Shown here: in pieces, positions 19,077-28,417 of the stretch | How positions within the stretch are numbered: position 1 is the stretch's first letter | Layout of the letters: every line of letters starts with the position of its first letter | Source: Micromonospora pisi | GTDB lineage: Bacteria; Actinomycetota; Actinomycetes; Mycobacteriales; Micromonosporaceae | Length of the DNA stretch: 64,000 nucleotides | Assembly: GCF_003633685.1 (NCBI RefSeq) | Contig: NZ_RBKT01000001.1 | Span: 682,001-746,000 of the forward strand | Reading direction: 5' to 3' | Made by a program: the position numbers and the translations under genes | The notes under the pieces: model-generated | What the model saw: only the letters and a program-made list of their open reading frames with translations | What the model was told of the DNA's origin: nothing | Databases searched by the model: none

Positions 19077-20885
19077 TCAGCTCTTCCAGGACCAGTCCTG
19101 GAAGAACATGTTGTTCATCGGGTCCTGCGGTTCGACGCCCTGGAGCCCGGTGCGGTACGCCGAGATCTGGAACACCGGATTGGGCATCCAGAGCACCGGC
19201 AGATCCTTCGCCAGCAGGTCGTTGTACGCCTTGAGCGCGCCGTCGTCCTCGGAGAACTGGGTCGCCTCGATCAGCTTGTCGGCCTCCGGGTTGCTGTAGC
19301 TGCCCAGGTTGACCGGGGCATCCGTGGCGAAGAGCCGCTCACCGCTGGCGAAGGCCGGGTAGTACCAGCTGCCCTGCGATCCGAAGAAGGACATGTCCCA
19401 GGTGCAGGTGGCGTCGGTCGGCTTGCAGGCCGGGGTGACCGCGACCGAGTCCGGGACCTCCTTGATGGTCAGATCGATGCCGACCTTGGACATCTGCGAC
19501 TTGATCTCGGCGAACATCTTGGTGGTCGCGGCGAACCCGGTCTGGCTGACCACGGTCAGGGCCAGCGGGGTGCCCGCGGCGATGCCCTCGCCGCACTGGT
19601 CCGCGCCGCTGCCCGCGTTCTGGCAGGTGGTCTGCCCGTCCGGGGTCACCTTCCAGCCGTGGCTCTCCAGCAGTTGCCGCGCCTTGGCCGGGTCGAACGA
19701 GTAGACGCATCCGCTGGAGGCGTCACTGCCGGGCTTCGGCGGCACCGGACCACAGCTCGGCGACGCCATGCCGGACCAGATCACCTTGCTGATCGTCGGC
19801 TGGTCGATCAGCATCTGCATCGCCTGGCGCAGGTACGGCTGCTTGAACAGCACGCCCGTCTTCGGGTTGTGGTAGTTCAGTTGCAGGTAGGTGACGGACC
19901 ACCCGTACCAGGGCGAGATCTTGTAGTCCTTGGACTCCAGGTACTTCTCCTGGGACAGGTTCGACGCGGGCACGTAGCCGTAGTCGATCTCCCCGGCGCG
20001 GAGCACGTTGAACTCCGCGTCATCACTGGTGAACGGCCGAAGCACCACCTTCGACAGCTTCGGCTTGTCACTGCCGGAGTAGTTCGGCTGTGCGGTGAGG
20101 ACGACCTCGCCGTTCGGCACGTACCGGTCCAGCTTCCACGCCCCGCTGTTGACCTTCCACAGCTCGTTGGTCGCGTACGTCTTCGGGTCCTTGGCCGCCT
20201 CGGTGAGGAAGGCGAAGACCTTCTGGGCGCCGGCCGGCGTGCTGGAGAGGTCGGCCACCTGCGCGGTCGCGGAGTCCTTGTCCCAGACGTGCTGCGGCAT
20301 CGGCACGATCCGGTTGAGCTGGTTCCCGACAAACCACGCGGTGTTGTACACCTGGGTGGTGGTCAACGAGAAGGTCTTCTCGTCCTTCACGGTGAACGCG
20401 GCGATGTTGTCCGGGAAGCCACCGGCCCGGTAGGACGCCCACTTGTCCTTGTTGGCGGTGACCAGGTCGTACCAGAACTTGATGTCCCGGGTGGTGACCG
20501 GCTTCCCGTCCGACCAGGTGTTCTCCTTGAGCGTGATGTTCATGGTCCGGCCGCCGTCGCTGATCTCCGGGGGCTGGGCCATCGAGCGCTCGGGGTCGAT
20601 GTTGTACTTCGCCGACCCGTCCAGCCGGTACTCGTACAGGTGCCGGTACTGGGCCGCGCCGAAGATCGCGTTCTCGCCCTGGGTGAAGCCCGGTGCCGAG
20701 ATCGGCAGGATCCAGTTCGGGGTACGGAAGGCTACGGTCACGGTGTCCCGGCCCTGGCTTCCGCCCTCACCGGTCTTGGTCGAGCCGGCACCACCCGTGC
20801 AGGCGGTGAGCCCCAGTCCGATGACGATCGCGCTGGCTACGGCCATGGTGCCGCGCCGTGCGCGCCACGGGAATCTGCGTCTCAT
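19077..20885 (-). CDS. Peptide-type ABC transporter substrate-binding lipoprotein
   Basis: A 602-residue SBP of the DppA/OppA class (bacterial extracellular solute-binding family 5). The signal peptide has a twin-basic start and lipobox LTAC with Cys29, so the protein should be lipid-anchored on the outer face. The segment DGGRTMNITLKENTWSDGKPV and, later, LRQAMQMLIDQ are family 5 signatures. Several Cys pairs occur in the middle (DASSGCVYSF, TTCQNAGSGADQC), possibly disulfides. First gene of the operon, with a consensus promoter upstream. The ligand may be a peptide or a sugar-peptide; neighbouring genes favour the latter. Confidence 0.93.
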   Translation of the reverse strand: MRRRFPWRARRGTMAVASAIVIGLGLTACTGGAGSTKTGEGGSQGRDTVTVAFRTPNWILPISAPGFTQGENAIFGAAQYRHLYEYRLDGSAKYNIDPERSMAQPPEISDGGRTMNITLKENTWSDGKPVTTRDIKFWYDLVTANKDKWASYRAGGFPDNIAAFTVKDEKTFSLTTTQVYNTAWFVGNQLNRIVPMPQHVWDKDSATAQVADLSSTPAGAQKVFAFLTEAAKDPKTYATNELWKVNSGAWKLDRYVPNGEVVLTAQPNYSGSDKPKLSKVVLRPFTSDDAEFNVLRAGEIDYGYVPASNLSQEKYLESKDYKISPWYGWSVTYLQLNYHNPKTGVLFKQPYLRQAMQMLIDQPTISKVIWSGMASPSCGPVPPKPGSDASSGCVYSFDPAKARQLLESHGWKVTPDGQTTCQNAGSGADQCGEGIAAGTPLALTVVSQTGFAATTKMFAEIKSQMSKVGIDLTIKEVPDSVAVTPACKPTDATCTWDMSFFGSQGSWYYPAFASGERLFATDAPVNLGSYSNPEADKLIEATQFSEDDGALKAYNDLLAKDLPVLWMPNPVFQISAYRTGLQGVEPQDPMNNMFFQDWSWKS

Positions 20886-20978
20886 GGGTCTCCTCGATTG
20901 ATGGCCTGCGCCCCGCGTCGTCCGCGCCGGGGACGTCGGGTCCGGCCGCCCGGTGCTCCTCGAGCGATCAATGCGGAG

Positions 20979-21014
20979 AATGTATAGCGGGTAAAGTTTT
21001 GAGTCAACGAAACT
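20979..21014 (-). promoter_or_regulatory. Promoter of the peptide ABC-cutC operon with ROK-type operator
   Basis: On the minus strand -35 TTGACT (21007-21002), a 17-bp spacer and -10 TACATT (20984-20979) form a near-consensus vegetative promoter. The inverted repeat AGTTT-N10-AAACT (20995-21014) covers the -35 element. The divergent ROK regulator gene begins 138 bp away and is the natural candidate to bind here and repress. Confidence 0.65.
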
Positions 21015-21151
21015 AACGAGCTTTATTCGGCAACTTTGGTTGGGCTACGATCGAAGTCGGCGAAGCATCTTCCGATACTCTTCGCGGTGGCGCGTCCCCG
21101 CCGCCGGAGGGCGCAGGGAACGCCGGAAGACCGGCCCTGAGAAGGAGAGGC

Positions 21152-22300
21152 ATGTCGGATCCGTCGATCTCCGCCACCCTGCGCGAACAGACCATCAACC
21201 TGCTCGCCAGCGGTGCGGCCACCTCCCGCGCCGACCTCGTGGAGGCGCTCCAGGTCGCCCCCTCGACGGTCACCAGCGTGGTACGGCGCCTGCTCGAGGA
21301 GGGCGCCGTGCTGGAGGAGGGCGTGGGCCGCTCCACCGGCGGACGACGACCACGGATCCTGCGCCTACGCGAGACCGAGGGTGTCTTCGCCGTCTCCGAA
21401 CTGGGCGCCCAGCACGCCCGCGTCGGCATCTGCGCACCCGACGGACGACTGCTCGCGACCGAGGAGGTCGCCATCGACATCGCCGCCGGCCCCGGTGAAG
21501 TCTTCGACACCGTCGCCCAGACGTTCGCCAGCCTCCAGGCCGCCACCAGCCCCGGGCAGGCGCTACTCGGCGTGGGTGCGGCTCTGCCGGGTCCGGTCGA
21601 GTTCCCCCGGGGCCGTCTCATCGGCCCCGCCCGCATGCCCGGGTGGAGTGGTGTCGACGCACAGGCCGACCTCGGCCGGCGGTTCGACGTCCCGGTGGTG
21701 GTCGACAACGACGCCCGTGCCGCCGCGATCGGCGAGTATGTCACCCGGGGCCGGGACACCGACGACATGATCTACGTCAAGGCCGGCACCGGCATCGGCG
21801 GCTGCCTCGTCACCGACGGCCAGATCTACCGGGGCGGCCGGGGACTCAGCGGCGACGTCACCCACGTACGCGTGGCCGACAGCGGTGAACGCCACTGCTC
21901 CTGCGGCAACCGGGGCTGCCTGGAGACCGTGGCCAGCGGCGCCGCCCTGGCCCACCAACTGACCGAACGTGGCCTGCCGGCGACCACCACCCGCGACGTC
22001 ATCACCGCCGTGAACAACGCCGAGCCGACCGCCGTGACGACCGTGCGCCGCGCCGGCGGGCTGGTCGGGGTGGCCCTCTCCGGGCTGGTCAACTTCCTGA
22101 ACCCGGACGCCGTCGTCATCGGCGGAGCCCTCTCCAGCCTCGACGTCTACGTGGCCGCCGCCCGTGGCGTGCTCTACGAACGCTGCCTGCCGTCCATGAC
22201 CCAGTCACTCTCCATCGACGCCAGCACCGCCGGCGCGGACGCGGCCCTCATCGGCCTCGGGCACCTGGTGCGTACGGCGGCCGACGTCCGACCCGCCTGA
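21152..22300 (+). CDS. ROK-family transcriptional repressor (NagC/XylR type)
   Basis: A 382-residue protein. Residues 1-75 are a winged helix (ASRADLVEALQVAPSTVTSVV), followed by a ROK sugar-binding domain with the DNDARAAAIGE motif and the zinc site GDVTHVRVADSGERHCSCGN. ROK repressors release DNA on binding a sugar or sugar phosphate. The ATG is preceded by GAAGGAGA. It is divergent from the peptide-type ABC operon and 14 bp upstream of an M81 peptidase gene, so it probably controls both directions of this locus. Confidence 0.93.
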   Translation: MSDPSISATLREQTINLLASGAATSRADLVEALQVAPSTVTSVVRRLLEEGAVLEEGVGRSTGGRRPRILRLRETEGVFAVSELGAQHARVGICAPDGRLLATEEVAIDIAAGPGEVFDTVAQTFASLQAATSPGQALLGVGAALPGPVEFPRGRLIGPARMPGWSGVDAQADLGRRFDVPVVVDNDARAAAIGEYVTRGRDTDDMIYVKAGTGIGGCLVTDGQIYRGGRGLSGDVTHVRVADSGERHCSCGNRGCLETVASGAALAHQLTERGLPATTTRDVITAVNNAEPTAVTTVRRAGGLVGVALSGLVNFLNPDAVVIGGALSSLDVYVAAARGVLYERCLPSMTQSLSIDASTAGADAALIGLGHLVRTAADVRPA

Positions 22301-22314
22301 GGAGTTCTGCACCC

Positions 22315-23784
22315 GTGCCCCGTCCCCTGCGCATCGCCATCGGCGGCGTCCACATCGAATCCAGCACCTTCACCCCCCACCTGAGCACCGCCGACGACTT
22401 CGAGGTCACCCGGGGGGACGCGCTGCTGGCCCGCTACGACTGGCTCGCCCCGGTCCAGCCCTGGGCCGCCGACGTGGAATGGATACCCCTGGTCCACGCC
22501 TGGGCACTGCCCGGCGGCGTGGTCGACGCGACCAGCTACGACGCCTGGTCCACCGAGATCACTGGCATGCTGGCCGGGATCGGCCCCGTCGACGGCGTCC
22601 TGCTCGACATCCACGGCGCGATGAGCGTGGTCGGGCGGGACGACGCCGAGGGTGACCTGGTCACCGCGATCCGGTCGGTGATCGGGCCGGAGCCGTACAT
22701 CTCCGCCGCCATGGACCTGCACGGCAACGTGTCCCCGGTCCTGTTCCACGGCTGCGACCTGCTCACCTGCTACCGCACCGCGCCCCACGTCGACGTCTGG
22801 GAAACCCGCGAGCGGGCCGCCCACAACCTGGTCGACGCGCTCCGCCGAGGGGAGCGTCCACACAAGGCACTGGTGCACGTACCGATCCTGCTGCCCGGCG
22901 AGATGACCAGCACCCGGATCGAACCCGCCCGGAGCCTGTACGGACGCATCCCCGGGATCGAAGCTCGGGACGGGATCGTCGACGCCGCCATCTGGATCGG
23001 CTTCGCCTGGGCCGACCAGCCCCGCTGCCGGGCCGCCGTCGTCGTCACCGGCACCAGCGCCGGCCCGACCACCGAAGCCGCCCGTGAGCTCGGCGAACAC
23101 TTCTGGGCCGCGCGGGACGAGTTCGCGTTCGTCGCGCCGACCGGCTCGATGGACGAATGCCTCGACGCGGCCACGGTCGCGGTCGCCGACCCGGCCCGGC
23201 GCCCGTTCTTCATCAGCGACTCCGGTGACAACCCCGGCGCCGGCGGAGCCGACGACGTCACCTTCGCGCTCGAACGGATGCTCGCCCGCCCCGCCGTCCG
23301 CGACGGCTCACTGCGGGCGGTGTACGCCTCCCTGGTCGACCCGGAGGCGGTGGCGCGGATCGCCGACCAGCCGCTCGGCTCACCGGTCGACGTACTCGCC
23401 GGTGGGCGGATCGACCCACGTGAGCCCGGCCCGCTCCGGCTGGTGGGAACCCTGGAGGCGGTCGCCGACGACCCCGACGGCGGACGGTGCGTGAGCGTAC
23501 GGGTCGGTGGCCTGAGTGTCCTGCTCACCTCCCGTCGGATGCAGTACCGCCAGGTCGCCTCCTACAGCCGACTCGGCATCGCGGTCGACGCGGTGGACAT
23601 CGTCGTGGTGAAGATCGGCTACCTCGAACCCGAACTCTTCGACGCGGCCGGCGACTGGCTGCTCGCCCTGACTCCGGGCGGCGTCGACCAGGACCTCGAA
23701 CGGCTGCCGTACGAGCGCCTGATCCGACCGCTCTTCCCGCTGGACCGCGACTTCGTCGCGGACCTCACCGTGGTGACCGGGTGA
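22315..23784 (+). CDS. M81-family metallopeptidase (MlrC-like)
   Basis: A 489-residue protein of the family founded by MlrC, which cleaves linear microcystin peptides. Visible marks are the N-terminal IGGVHIESSTF with a likely zinc His/Glu, LLDIHGAM, AAMDLHGNVSP, TAPHVDVWETRERA and the C-terminal DSGDNPGAGGADD. Start is GTG at 22315, 14 bp after the ROK regulator. It is followed within 4 bp by a ROK kinase. A cytoplasmic role is likely, since no signal peptide is present. In this locus it could hydrolyse an amide or peptide bond of the imported compound. Confidence 0.92.
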   Translation: MPRPLRIAIGGVHIESSTFTPHLSTADDFEVTRGDALLARYDWLAPVQPWAADVEWIPLVHAWALPGGVVDATSYDAWSTEITGMLAGIGPVDGVLLDIHGAMSVVGRDDAEGDLVTAIRSVIGPEPYISAAMDLHGNVSPVLFHGCDLLTCYRTAPHVDVWETRERAAHNLVDALRRGERPHKALVHVPILLPGEMTSTRIEPARSLYGRIPGIEARDGIVDAAIWIGFAWADQPRCRAAVVVTGTSAGPTTEAARELGEHFWAARDEFAFVAPTGSMDECLDAATVAVADPARRPFFISDSGDNPGAGGADDVTFALERMLARPAVRDGSLRAVYASLVDPEAVARIADQPLGSPVDVLAGGRIDPREPGPLRLVGTLEAVADDPDGGRCVSVRVGGLSVLLTSRRMQYRQVASYSRLGIAVDAVDIVVVKIGYLEPELFDAAGDWLLALTPGGVDQDLERLPYERLIRPLFPLDRDFVADLTVVTG

Positions 23785-23788
23785 TCGC

Positions 23789-24775
23789 GTGACCCGGTAC
23801 AGCACACCTGCCGCCGAACGCTGCGTCCTCGCGGTCGACGTCGGGGGCACCACCATGAAGGGGTCCGTGGTCGGCGAGGACGGACGGATCCGGCACTCGC
23901 TGGTCGTACCCTCCCAGACCGCGACCGACACCGAGCCGATCGACGCGGTGCGGGCCCTCTGCCTGCGGCTGCGCGACGACGCGCTCGCCCTCGGCGCCAC
24001 ACCGGTCGGGGTCGGGGTGGTCACCCCCGGCATCGTCGACGAGGCGGCCGGGGTGGTCCGTTACGCCTCCAACATCAGGTTCCGGGATGTCCCGCTGCGC
24101 ACCCTGGTCGGCCAGGACCTCGGCCTGCCGGCGGCGATCGGGCACGACGCACGGGCGGCGGGCCTCGCCGAGGCGGTCGCCGGAGCCGGCCGTGGGCTGG
24201 ACAACTTCCTCCTCCTGCCGTTGGGCACCGGCATCGCGGCGACCGTGGTGCTGCACGGCGAGCCGGTCACCGGTGCCTCCTGGTCGGCCGGGGAGGTAGG
24301 CCACACGCCCGTCCATCCGGGCGGCGAACCGTGCAGCTGTGGCCAGCGGGGCTGCCTCGAGGTGTACGCCTCCGCCGGCGGCATGGCCCGCCGCTACGCG
24401 CGGCTCGGTGGCACGTCGGGGCTGGACAGCCAGGCCATCGCCGAGGCCACCGGCACCGACCCGCTCGCCCGCAGCGTCTGGGACACCGCCACGCACGCCC
24501 TCGGGACCGCGCTGACCACCCTCACCCTGACCCTCGATCCGGCCTGCATCATCCTCGGCGGCGGCCTTGCCGAGGCCGGCGCGCAACTGCTCGACCCGGT
24601 ACGCGACACGCTGCGCGCCTCACTCGCCTGGCGCAGCGCCCCGCCGGTGCTCACCTCGACGTTCGGAGCGCTCGCCGCCCAGGTGGGCGCGGCCATCCTG
24701 GCCCGGCGGGCGGCCGGGTTGCCGGTACCGCAGGGGTGGGGCGCTCCCCTGCCCGAGTCCGTGGGGCTCCGCTGA
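23789..24775 (+). CDS. ROK-family sugar kinase
   Basis: A 328-residue kinase-type ROK protein without a DNA-binding domain. The ATP phosphate loop is CVLAVDVGGTTMKGSV, the catalytic Asp region is IGHDARAAGLAEA, and the zinc motif is GHTPVHPGGEPCSCGQRGCLE. It probably phosphorylates a hexose or amino sugar such as glucose or N-acetylglucosamine. Third gene of the ROK-M81-kinase run (4-bp gap), so a sugar moiety is likely freed from the substrate handled by this locus. Confidence 0.92.
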   Translation: MTRYSTPAAERCVLAVDVGGTTMKGSVVGEDGRIRHSLVVPSQTATDTEPIDAVRALCLRLRDDALALGATPVGVGVVTPGIVDEAAGVVRYASNIRFRDVPLRTLVGQDLGLPAAIGHDARAAGLAEAVAGAGRGLDNFLLLPLGTGIAATVVLHGEPVTGASWSAGEVGHTPVHPGGEPCSCGQRGCLEVYASAGGMARRYARLGGTSGLDSQAIAEATGTDPLARSVWDTATHALGTALTTLTLTLDPACIILGGGLAEAGAQLLDPVRDTLRASLAWRSAPPVLTSTFGALAAQVGAAILARRAAGLPVPQGWGAPLPESVGLR

Positions 24776-24798
24776 CCTGGGGGCCGGTCTCCTGACAG

Positions 24799-24841
24799 CC
24801 GTGTGGCGCCCCACCCGTACCCGGGTTGAGGCGCCACACGG
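24799..24841. terminator. Bidirectional hairpin terminator
   Basis: Perfect 12-bp stem (CCGTGTGGCGCC / GGCGCCACACGG) around a 19-nt loop, between the convergent ROK kinase and beta-galactosidase genes. Confidence 0.75.
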
Positions 24842-24852
24842 ACGGAAGCGGT

Positions 24853-26904
24853 TCAGCGTCGCCGTACGGTGACCCCTCGCGCGGCCAGGACGGACTGCGG
24901 GCCGACGGCGCCGTCCGGCTCACCGAGTACGTCGCCGCCGACCTCGGAGAGGTCCACCGGCTCGTCGGTACGGTTGATCACGAACCAGAACTCCGCGCCG
25001 TCGCCGCCGTCGGAGCCGCCCCGGACCGTGAGCTCCACCCGGCCACGCAACGCCTCCGGCAGCTCACTGCTGACGCCGGCCGCGTCGAGCAGACCGGCCA
25101 GCACCGGACGGAGCCCGGCCTGCCCGAGCCGGGTCGAGACGTAGCTCGCCGATCCGGTGTCGGTGGCCCGACGGGTCACCGCCGGACGGCCGGCCAGGTT
25201 GCCGGTGCGGTACCGGGCCAACACCTCCACCCGGTCGTCGGTGACATCGATCCGGTCGGTCCAGAGCGTGCCGGTGGTGCCGTTGTCCAGCTCCACCTCT
25301 TCGGTGTCGAGCAGCGGACCGAACTCCTCGATCCGGATGCCCAGCAGGTCACGCAGCGCACCCGGGTAGCCGCCGAGCCAGACGTGGTCGTTCTCGTCCA
25401 CGATCCCGGAGAAGTACGTGGTGACGAGGTGCCCGCCACCGTCGACGTAGGCGTTCAGGCGCTGCGCGAGTGCCGCCGGTACGACGTGCAGCACCGGCGC
25501 GACGACCACGTCGTACCCGTCGAGCGGGGCGGCGACCGGTAGCACGTCGACCCGGACGCCGAGGTCGAGGAAGGCGGAGTACCAGTCCAGCGCCTCCTGC
25601 CGGTAACGCAGGCGGGAGCTGGGGTGGGAGTCGTGCTCGCTGGTCCACCAGGAGGTCCAGTCGAACAGGATGGCCGCGCGGGCCGGCCGGCGGTGCGTGC
25701 CGGCGATCGGCGCGAGCCGGCCCAGGGTTGCTCCCAGGTCGGTGACCGCGCGGAAGACCTCGCTCTCGGTGCCGGCGTGGGGCAGCATGGCCGAGTGGTA
25801 CTTCTCCGCGCCGGCTGCGGACTGCCGCCACTGGAAGTAGCAGACGGCGTCGGCCCCGTGGGCGACGTGGGTGAGCGAGTCGCGGGCCAGCTCACCCGGT
25901 CGCTTGGCCACGTTGATCGGTTGCCAGTTGACCGCGCTGGTGGAGTGTTCCATCAGGAACCAGGGCCGGCCCTGCGCGATGTTGCCGGTCAGGTTCGCCG
26001 AGAAGGAGAGCTCGTCGAGGGCCTGCGGTCCGGGTAGGACGTAGTGGTCGTTGGCGACGAAGTCGACCTCGTCGGCCCAGTCGGCGTAGTCCATTCCCCG
26101 GGTCTCGCCCATGACCATGAAGTTGGTGGTGATCGGGATGTCCGGGGTGATGGCGCGCAGGATGTCCCGCTCGGCCCGGAGGTAGTCCTTCAGGGCGTCG
26201 GAGGAGAAGCGCTTGAAGTCCAGCTGCTGGGTCGGGTTGGGGTGGGACGCGGCGAGCCGGGGCGGCAGGATCTGCTCCCAGTCGCTGTAACGCTGGGACC
26301 AGAAGGCGGTGCCCCAGGCGGCGTTGAGCCCGTCGAGACTGCCGTACCGCTCCCGCAGCCAGATGCGGAAGGCGCGGGCGGCGTCGTCGGAGAAGTCGTA
26401 GATGTTGTGGCAGCCGAGCTCGTTGGAGATGTGCCAGGCGGTCAGCGCGGGGTGGTCGGCGTACCGCTGGGCCATGGTCTGGACCAGGCGCAGGGCGTGC
26501 TCGCGGAAGACCGGCGAGGTGGGGCGCCAGTGCTGCCGGGCGCCGGGCGAGATGGTGGCGCCGTTCACGTCGACCGGGAGGATCTCGGGGTGCGCGGTGG
26601 TGAGCCAGGGCGGTGGCGAGGCGGTCGCGGTGGCGAGGTCGACGGCGATGCCGCCGGCGTGCAGCAGGTCCATGACCTCGTCGAGCCAGCCGAAGTCGTA
26701 GGTGTCCGCGGTGGGCTGGATCCGGGCCCAGGAGAAGATGGCGAGGGAGACGATGTTGACCCCGGCGGTGCGCATGGCCTGGATGTCCTCGGCCCAGACG
26801 TCCGGGGACCACTGTTCCGGGTTGTAGTCGGCGCCGAAGGCCAGCCGGGCGCCGGGCTCCGGGTCGGGCCAGCGCAGCCAGCGAGGGGTGGTACGAGAAA
26901 CCAC
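24853..26904 (-). CDS. GH42 beta-galactosidase
   Basis: A 683-residue cytoplasmic glycoside hydrolase of family 42. The N-terminal FGADYNPEQW and IFSWARIQP are family marks. The acid/base Glu lies in WHISNELGCHN (about residue 162) and the nucleophile in FLMEHSTSAVNW (about 319). An A4-type trimerisation domain and a small C-terminal beta domain follow. The GTG at 26904 is chosen because AAGGAGCA precedes it; a start 14 codons upstream lacks one. Last gene of the LacI-regulated sugar uptake operon, so it probably hydrolyses imported galactosides (plant galacto-oligosaccharides). The specific substrate is unproven. Confidence 0.93.
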   Translation of the reverse strand: MVSRTTPRWLRWPDPEPGARLAFGADYNPEQWSPDVWAEDIQAMRTAGVNIVSLAIFSWARIQPTADTYDFGWLDEVMDLLHAGGIAVDLATATASPPPWLTTAHPEILPVDVNGATISPGARQHWRPTSPVFREHALRLVQTMAQRYADHPALTAWHISNELGCHNIYDFSDDAARAFRIWLRERYGSLDGLNAAWGTAFWSQRYSDWEQILPPRLAASHPNPTQQLDFKRFSSDALKDYLRAERDILRAITPDIPITTNFMVMGETRGMDYADWADEVDFVANDHYVLPGPQALDELSFSANLTGNIAQGRPWFLMEHSTSAVNWQPINVAKRPGELARDSLTHVAHGADAVCYFQWRQSAAGAEKYHSAMLPHAGTESEVFRAVTDLGATLGRLAPIAGTHRRPARAAILFDWTSWWTSEHDSHPSSRLRYRQEALDWYSAFLDLGVRVDVLPVAAPLDGYDVVVAPVLHVVPAALAQRLNAYVDGGGHLVTTYFSGIVDENDHVWLGGYPGALRDLLGIRIEEFGPLLDTEEVELDNGTTGTLWTDRIDVTDDRVEVLARYRTGNLAGRPAVTRRATDTGSASYVSTRLGQAGLRPVLAGLLDAAGVSSELPEALRGRVELTVRGGSDGGDGAEFWFVINRTDEPVDLSEVGGDVLGEPDGAVGPQSVLAARGVTVRRR

Positions 26905-26971
26905 TGCTGCTCCTTGCACGTTCGAGCGGTGACGACCTCGGCCCACGGGCCGGGTACGCCGACCGAATGCG

Positions 26972-27005
26972 CCGGGACGGCCGGCCTCGCGGCGGGCCGT
27001 CCCGG
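26972..27005 (-). terminator. Hairpin after the sugar-binding protein gene
   Basis: 11-bp stem (CCGGGACGGCC / GGCCGTCCCGG), 12-nt loop, beginning 11 nt past the binding-protein stop and ahead of the beta-galactosidase gene. It may partly terminate, lowering enzyme relative to binding protein. Confidence 0.6.
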
Positions 27006-27015
27006 TGCGTGGGTG

Positions 27016-28356
27016 TTACTTGACGGTGAAGCCCTGCTCGGTGCCGTACTTGACGCTGGCGTCCTGCCAGGCCTTCAGCCCGTCCGTCAACGTGGTGCCG
27101 GAGACGTAGGCCTTGCCGACGGTGTCGTTGAAGATGCTGTTGGCGTAGACCTGGAAGGGCAGGTAGGACCAGCCGGTGACGACGTTCTTCGCGGAGTCGG
27201 CGAAGATCTGGTTGGCCTTCTGGCCGCCGAAGTAGGCGAACTCGGAGTCGAGGAAGGCCGGCGACTGGAGCTGGGCCGTGGTGGCCGGGAACGCGCCGTT
27301 GTCGACCCGGGTCTGCACGCCGTCACCGACGTTCGCGAACTTCAGGAAGCCGTACGCCAGGGCCTTGTTGGTGCTGGCCTGCGGGATGGCGAGCGAGCTG
27401 CCACCGTTCTCCGCGCTGGCGTTCGCGCCGGCCTGCCACTGCGGCAGCGGTGCGACCCGCCACTTGCCCGCGCCGCCGGGTGCACCGGAGACGAGGTTGG
27501 CCGGCATCCAGGCGCCGGTGGCGAGGGTGGCGATGGTGCCGTTGGCCAGGCCCTGGTACCACTGGTCGCTCCAGGAGCTGATCGGGGCGAGCAGCTTCTC
27601 GTCGATCAGCGGCTGCCACGTCTTGGCGAACGTGGCGACACCCGGGTCGTTCATGTCGATCTTCACGTTGGTGCCGTCGACCTGGAACGGCTTGCCGCCG
27701 GCCTGCCACATGAGGCTGGTGGCGAAACCGGCGTCGCCGGTGTCGTTGGTGATGTAGACCTTCGGGTCGGCGGCGTGCAGCTTGCGGGCCGCGGTCACGA
27801 ACTCGTCCCAGGTGGTGGGGACGGCGATGCCGTGCTTGTCGAAGACGTCCTTGTTGTAGTAGAGCGCCATCGGGCCGGAGTCCATCGGCAGGCCGAAGAT
27901 GCCGCTGCCGGAGTGGACCGAGGCCCACGGGCCGGGCGTGAAGGTGCCGTCGAGGTCGCCGGCCTTGAAGGCGGTCAGGTCGGTGACCGACTTGGCCAGC
28001 GCGAACTGCGGCAGGGCGTAGTACTCGATCTGCGCGACGTCCGGGCCGCCCTTACCGGCGGTGATGGCGTTCTGCAGGGCGGTGTACTGGTCGTTGCCGG
28101 TGCCGGCGTTGACCAGGTTCACCTTGACGTTCGGGTACTGCTGCTGGAACTTCTCGACGACCTGCTTGATGGTGGGCTCCCAGGCCCACACGGTCAGGTT
28201 GCCGCCCTTGGTCAGTGCGGCCTGGACGTCGGCGTCGGAGAAGGTCTGGCTGGCGCTCGACCCGGAGTCGCCCGAGCCGCAGGCGGCGAGGGCGAGGGTG
28301 GCGGCGGTGGCGACGGCTGCTGCCGCCAGGAAGCCCCGCCGGGGAAACTTGATCAT
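27016..28356 (-). CDS. Sugar ABC transporter substrate-binding lipoprotein
   Basis: A 446-residue extracellular SBP of family 1. The signal peptide ends in lipobox LAAC (Cys26). Family features include the early LTVWAWEPTIKQVVEKFQQQ, GGPDVAQIEYYAL, and ALYYNKDVFDKHGIAVPTTW. Third gene of the permease-permease-SBP-GH42 operon. It probably captures a galactose-containing oligosaccharide at the cell surface for the two MalFG-like permeases. Confidence 0.94.
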   Translation of the reverse strand: MIKFPRRGFLAAAAVATAATLALAACGSGDSGSSASQTFSDADVQAALTKGGNLTVWAWEPTIKQVVEKFQQQYPNVKVNLVNAGTGNDQYTALQNAITAGKGGPDVAQIEYYALPQFALAKSVTDLTAFKAGDLDGTFTPGPWASVHSGSGIFGLPMDSGPMALYYNKDVFDKHGIAVPTTWDEFVTAARKLHAADPKVYITNDTGDAGFATSLMWQAGGKPFQVDGTNVKIDMNDPGVATFAKTWQPLIDEKLLAPISSWSDQWYQGLANGTIATLATGAWMPANLVSGAPGGAGKWRVAPLPQWQAGANASAENGGSSLAIPQASTNKALAYGFLKFANVGDGVQTRVDNGAFPATTAQLQSPAFLDSEFAYFGGQKANQIFADSAKNVVTGWSYLPFQVYANSIFNDTVGKAYVSGTTLTDGLKAWQDASVKYGTEQGFTVK

Positions 28357-28417
28357 GACTGTCCTTCCGAACCAGCAGAAAAGAGGGGATACGACGACAC
28401 GGGGTGGATGGAGCGCC

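Noticed and set aside
19035-20987. A 650-codon plus-strand frame across the binding-protein gene
   Set aside because: Antisense to a lipoprotein with clear signal peptide and family motifs.
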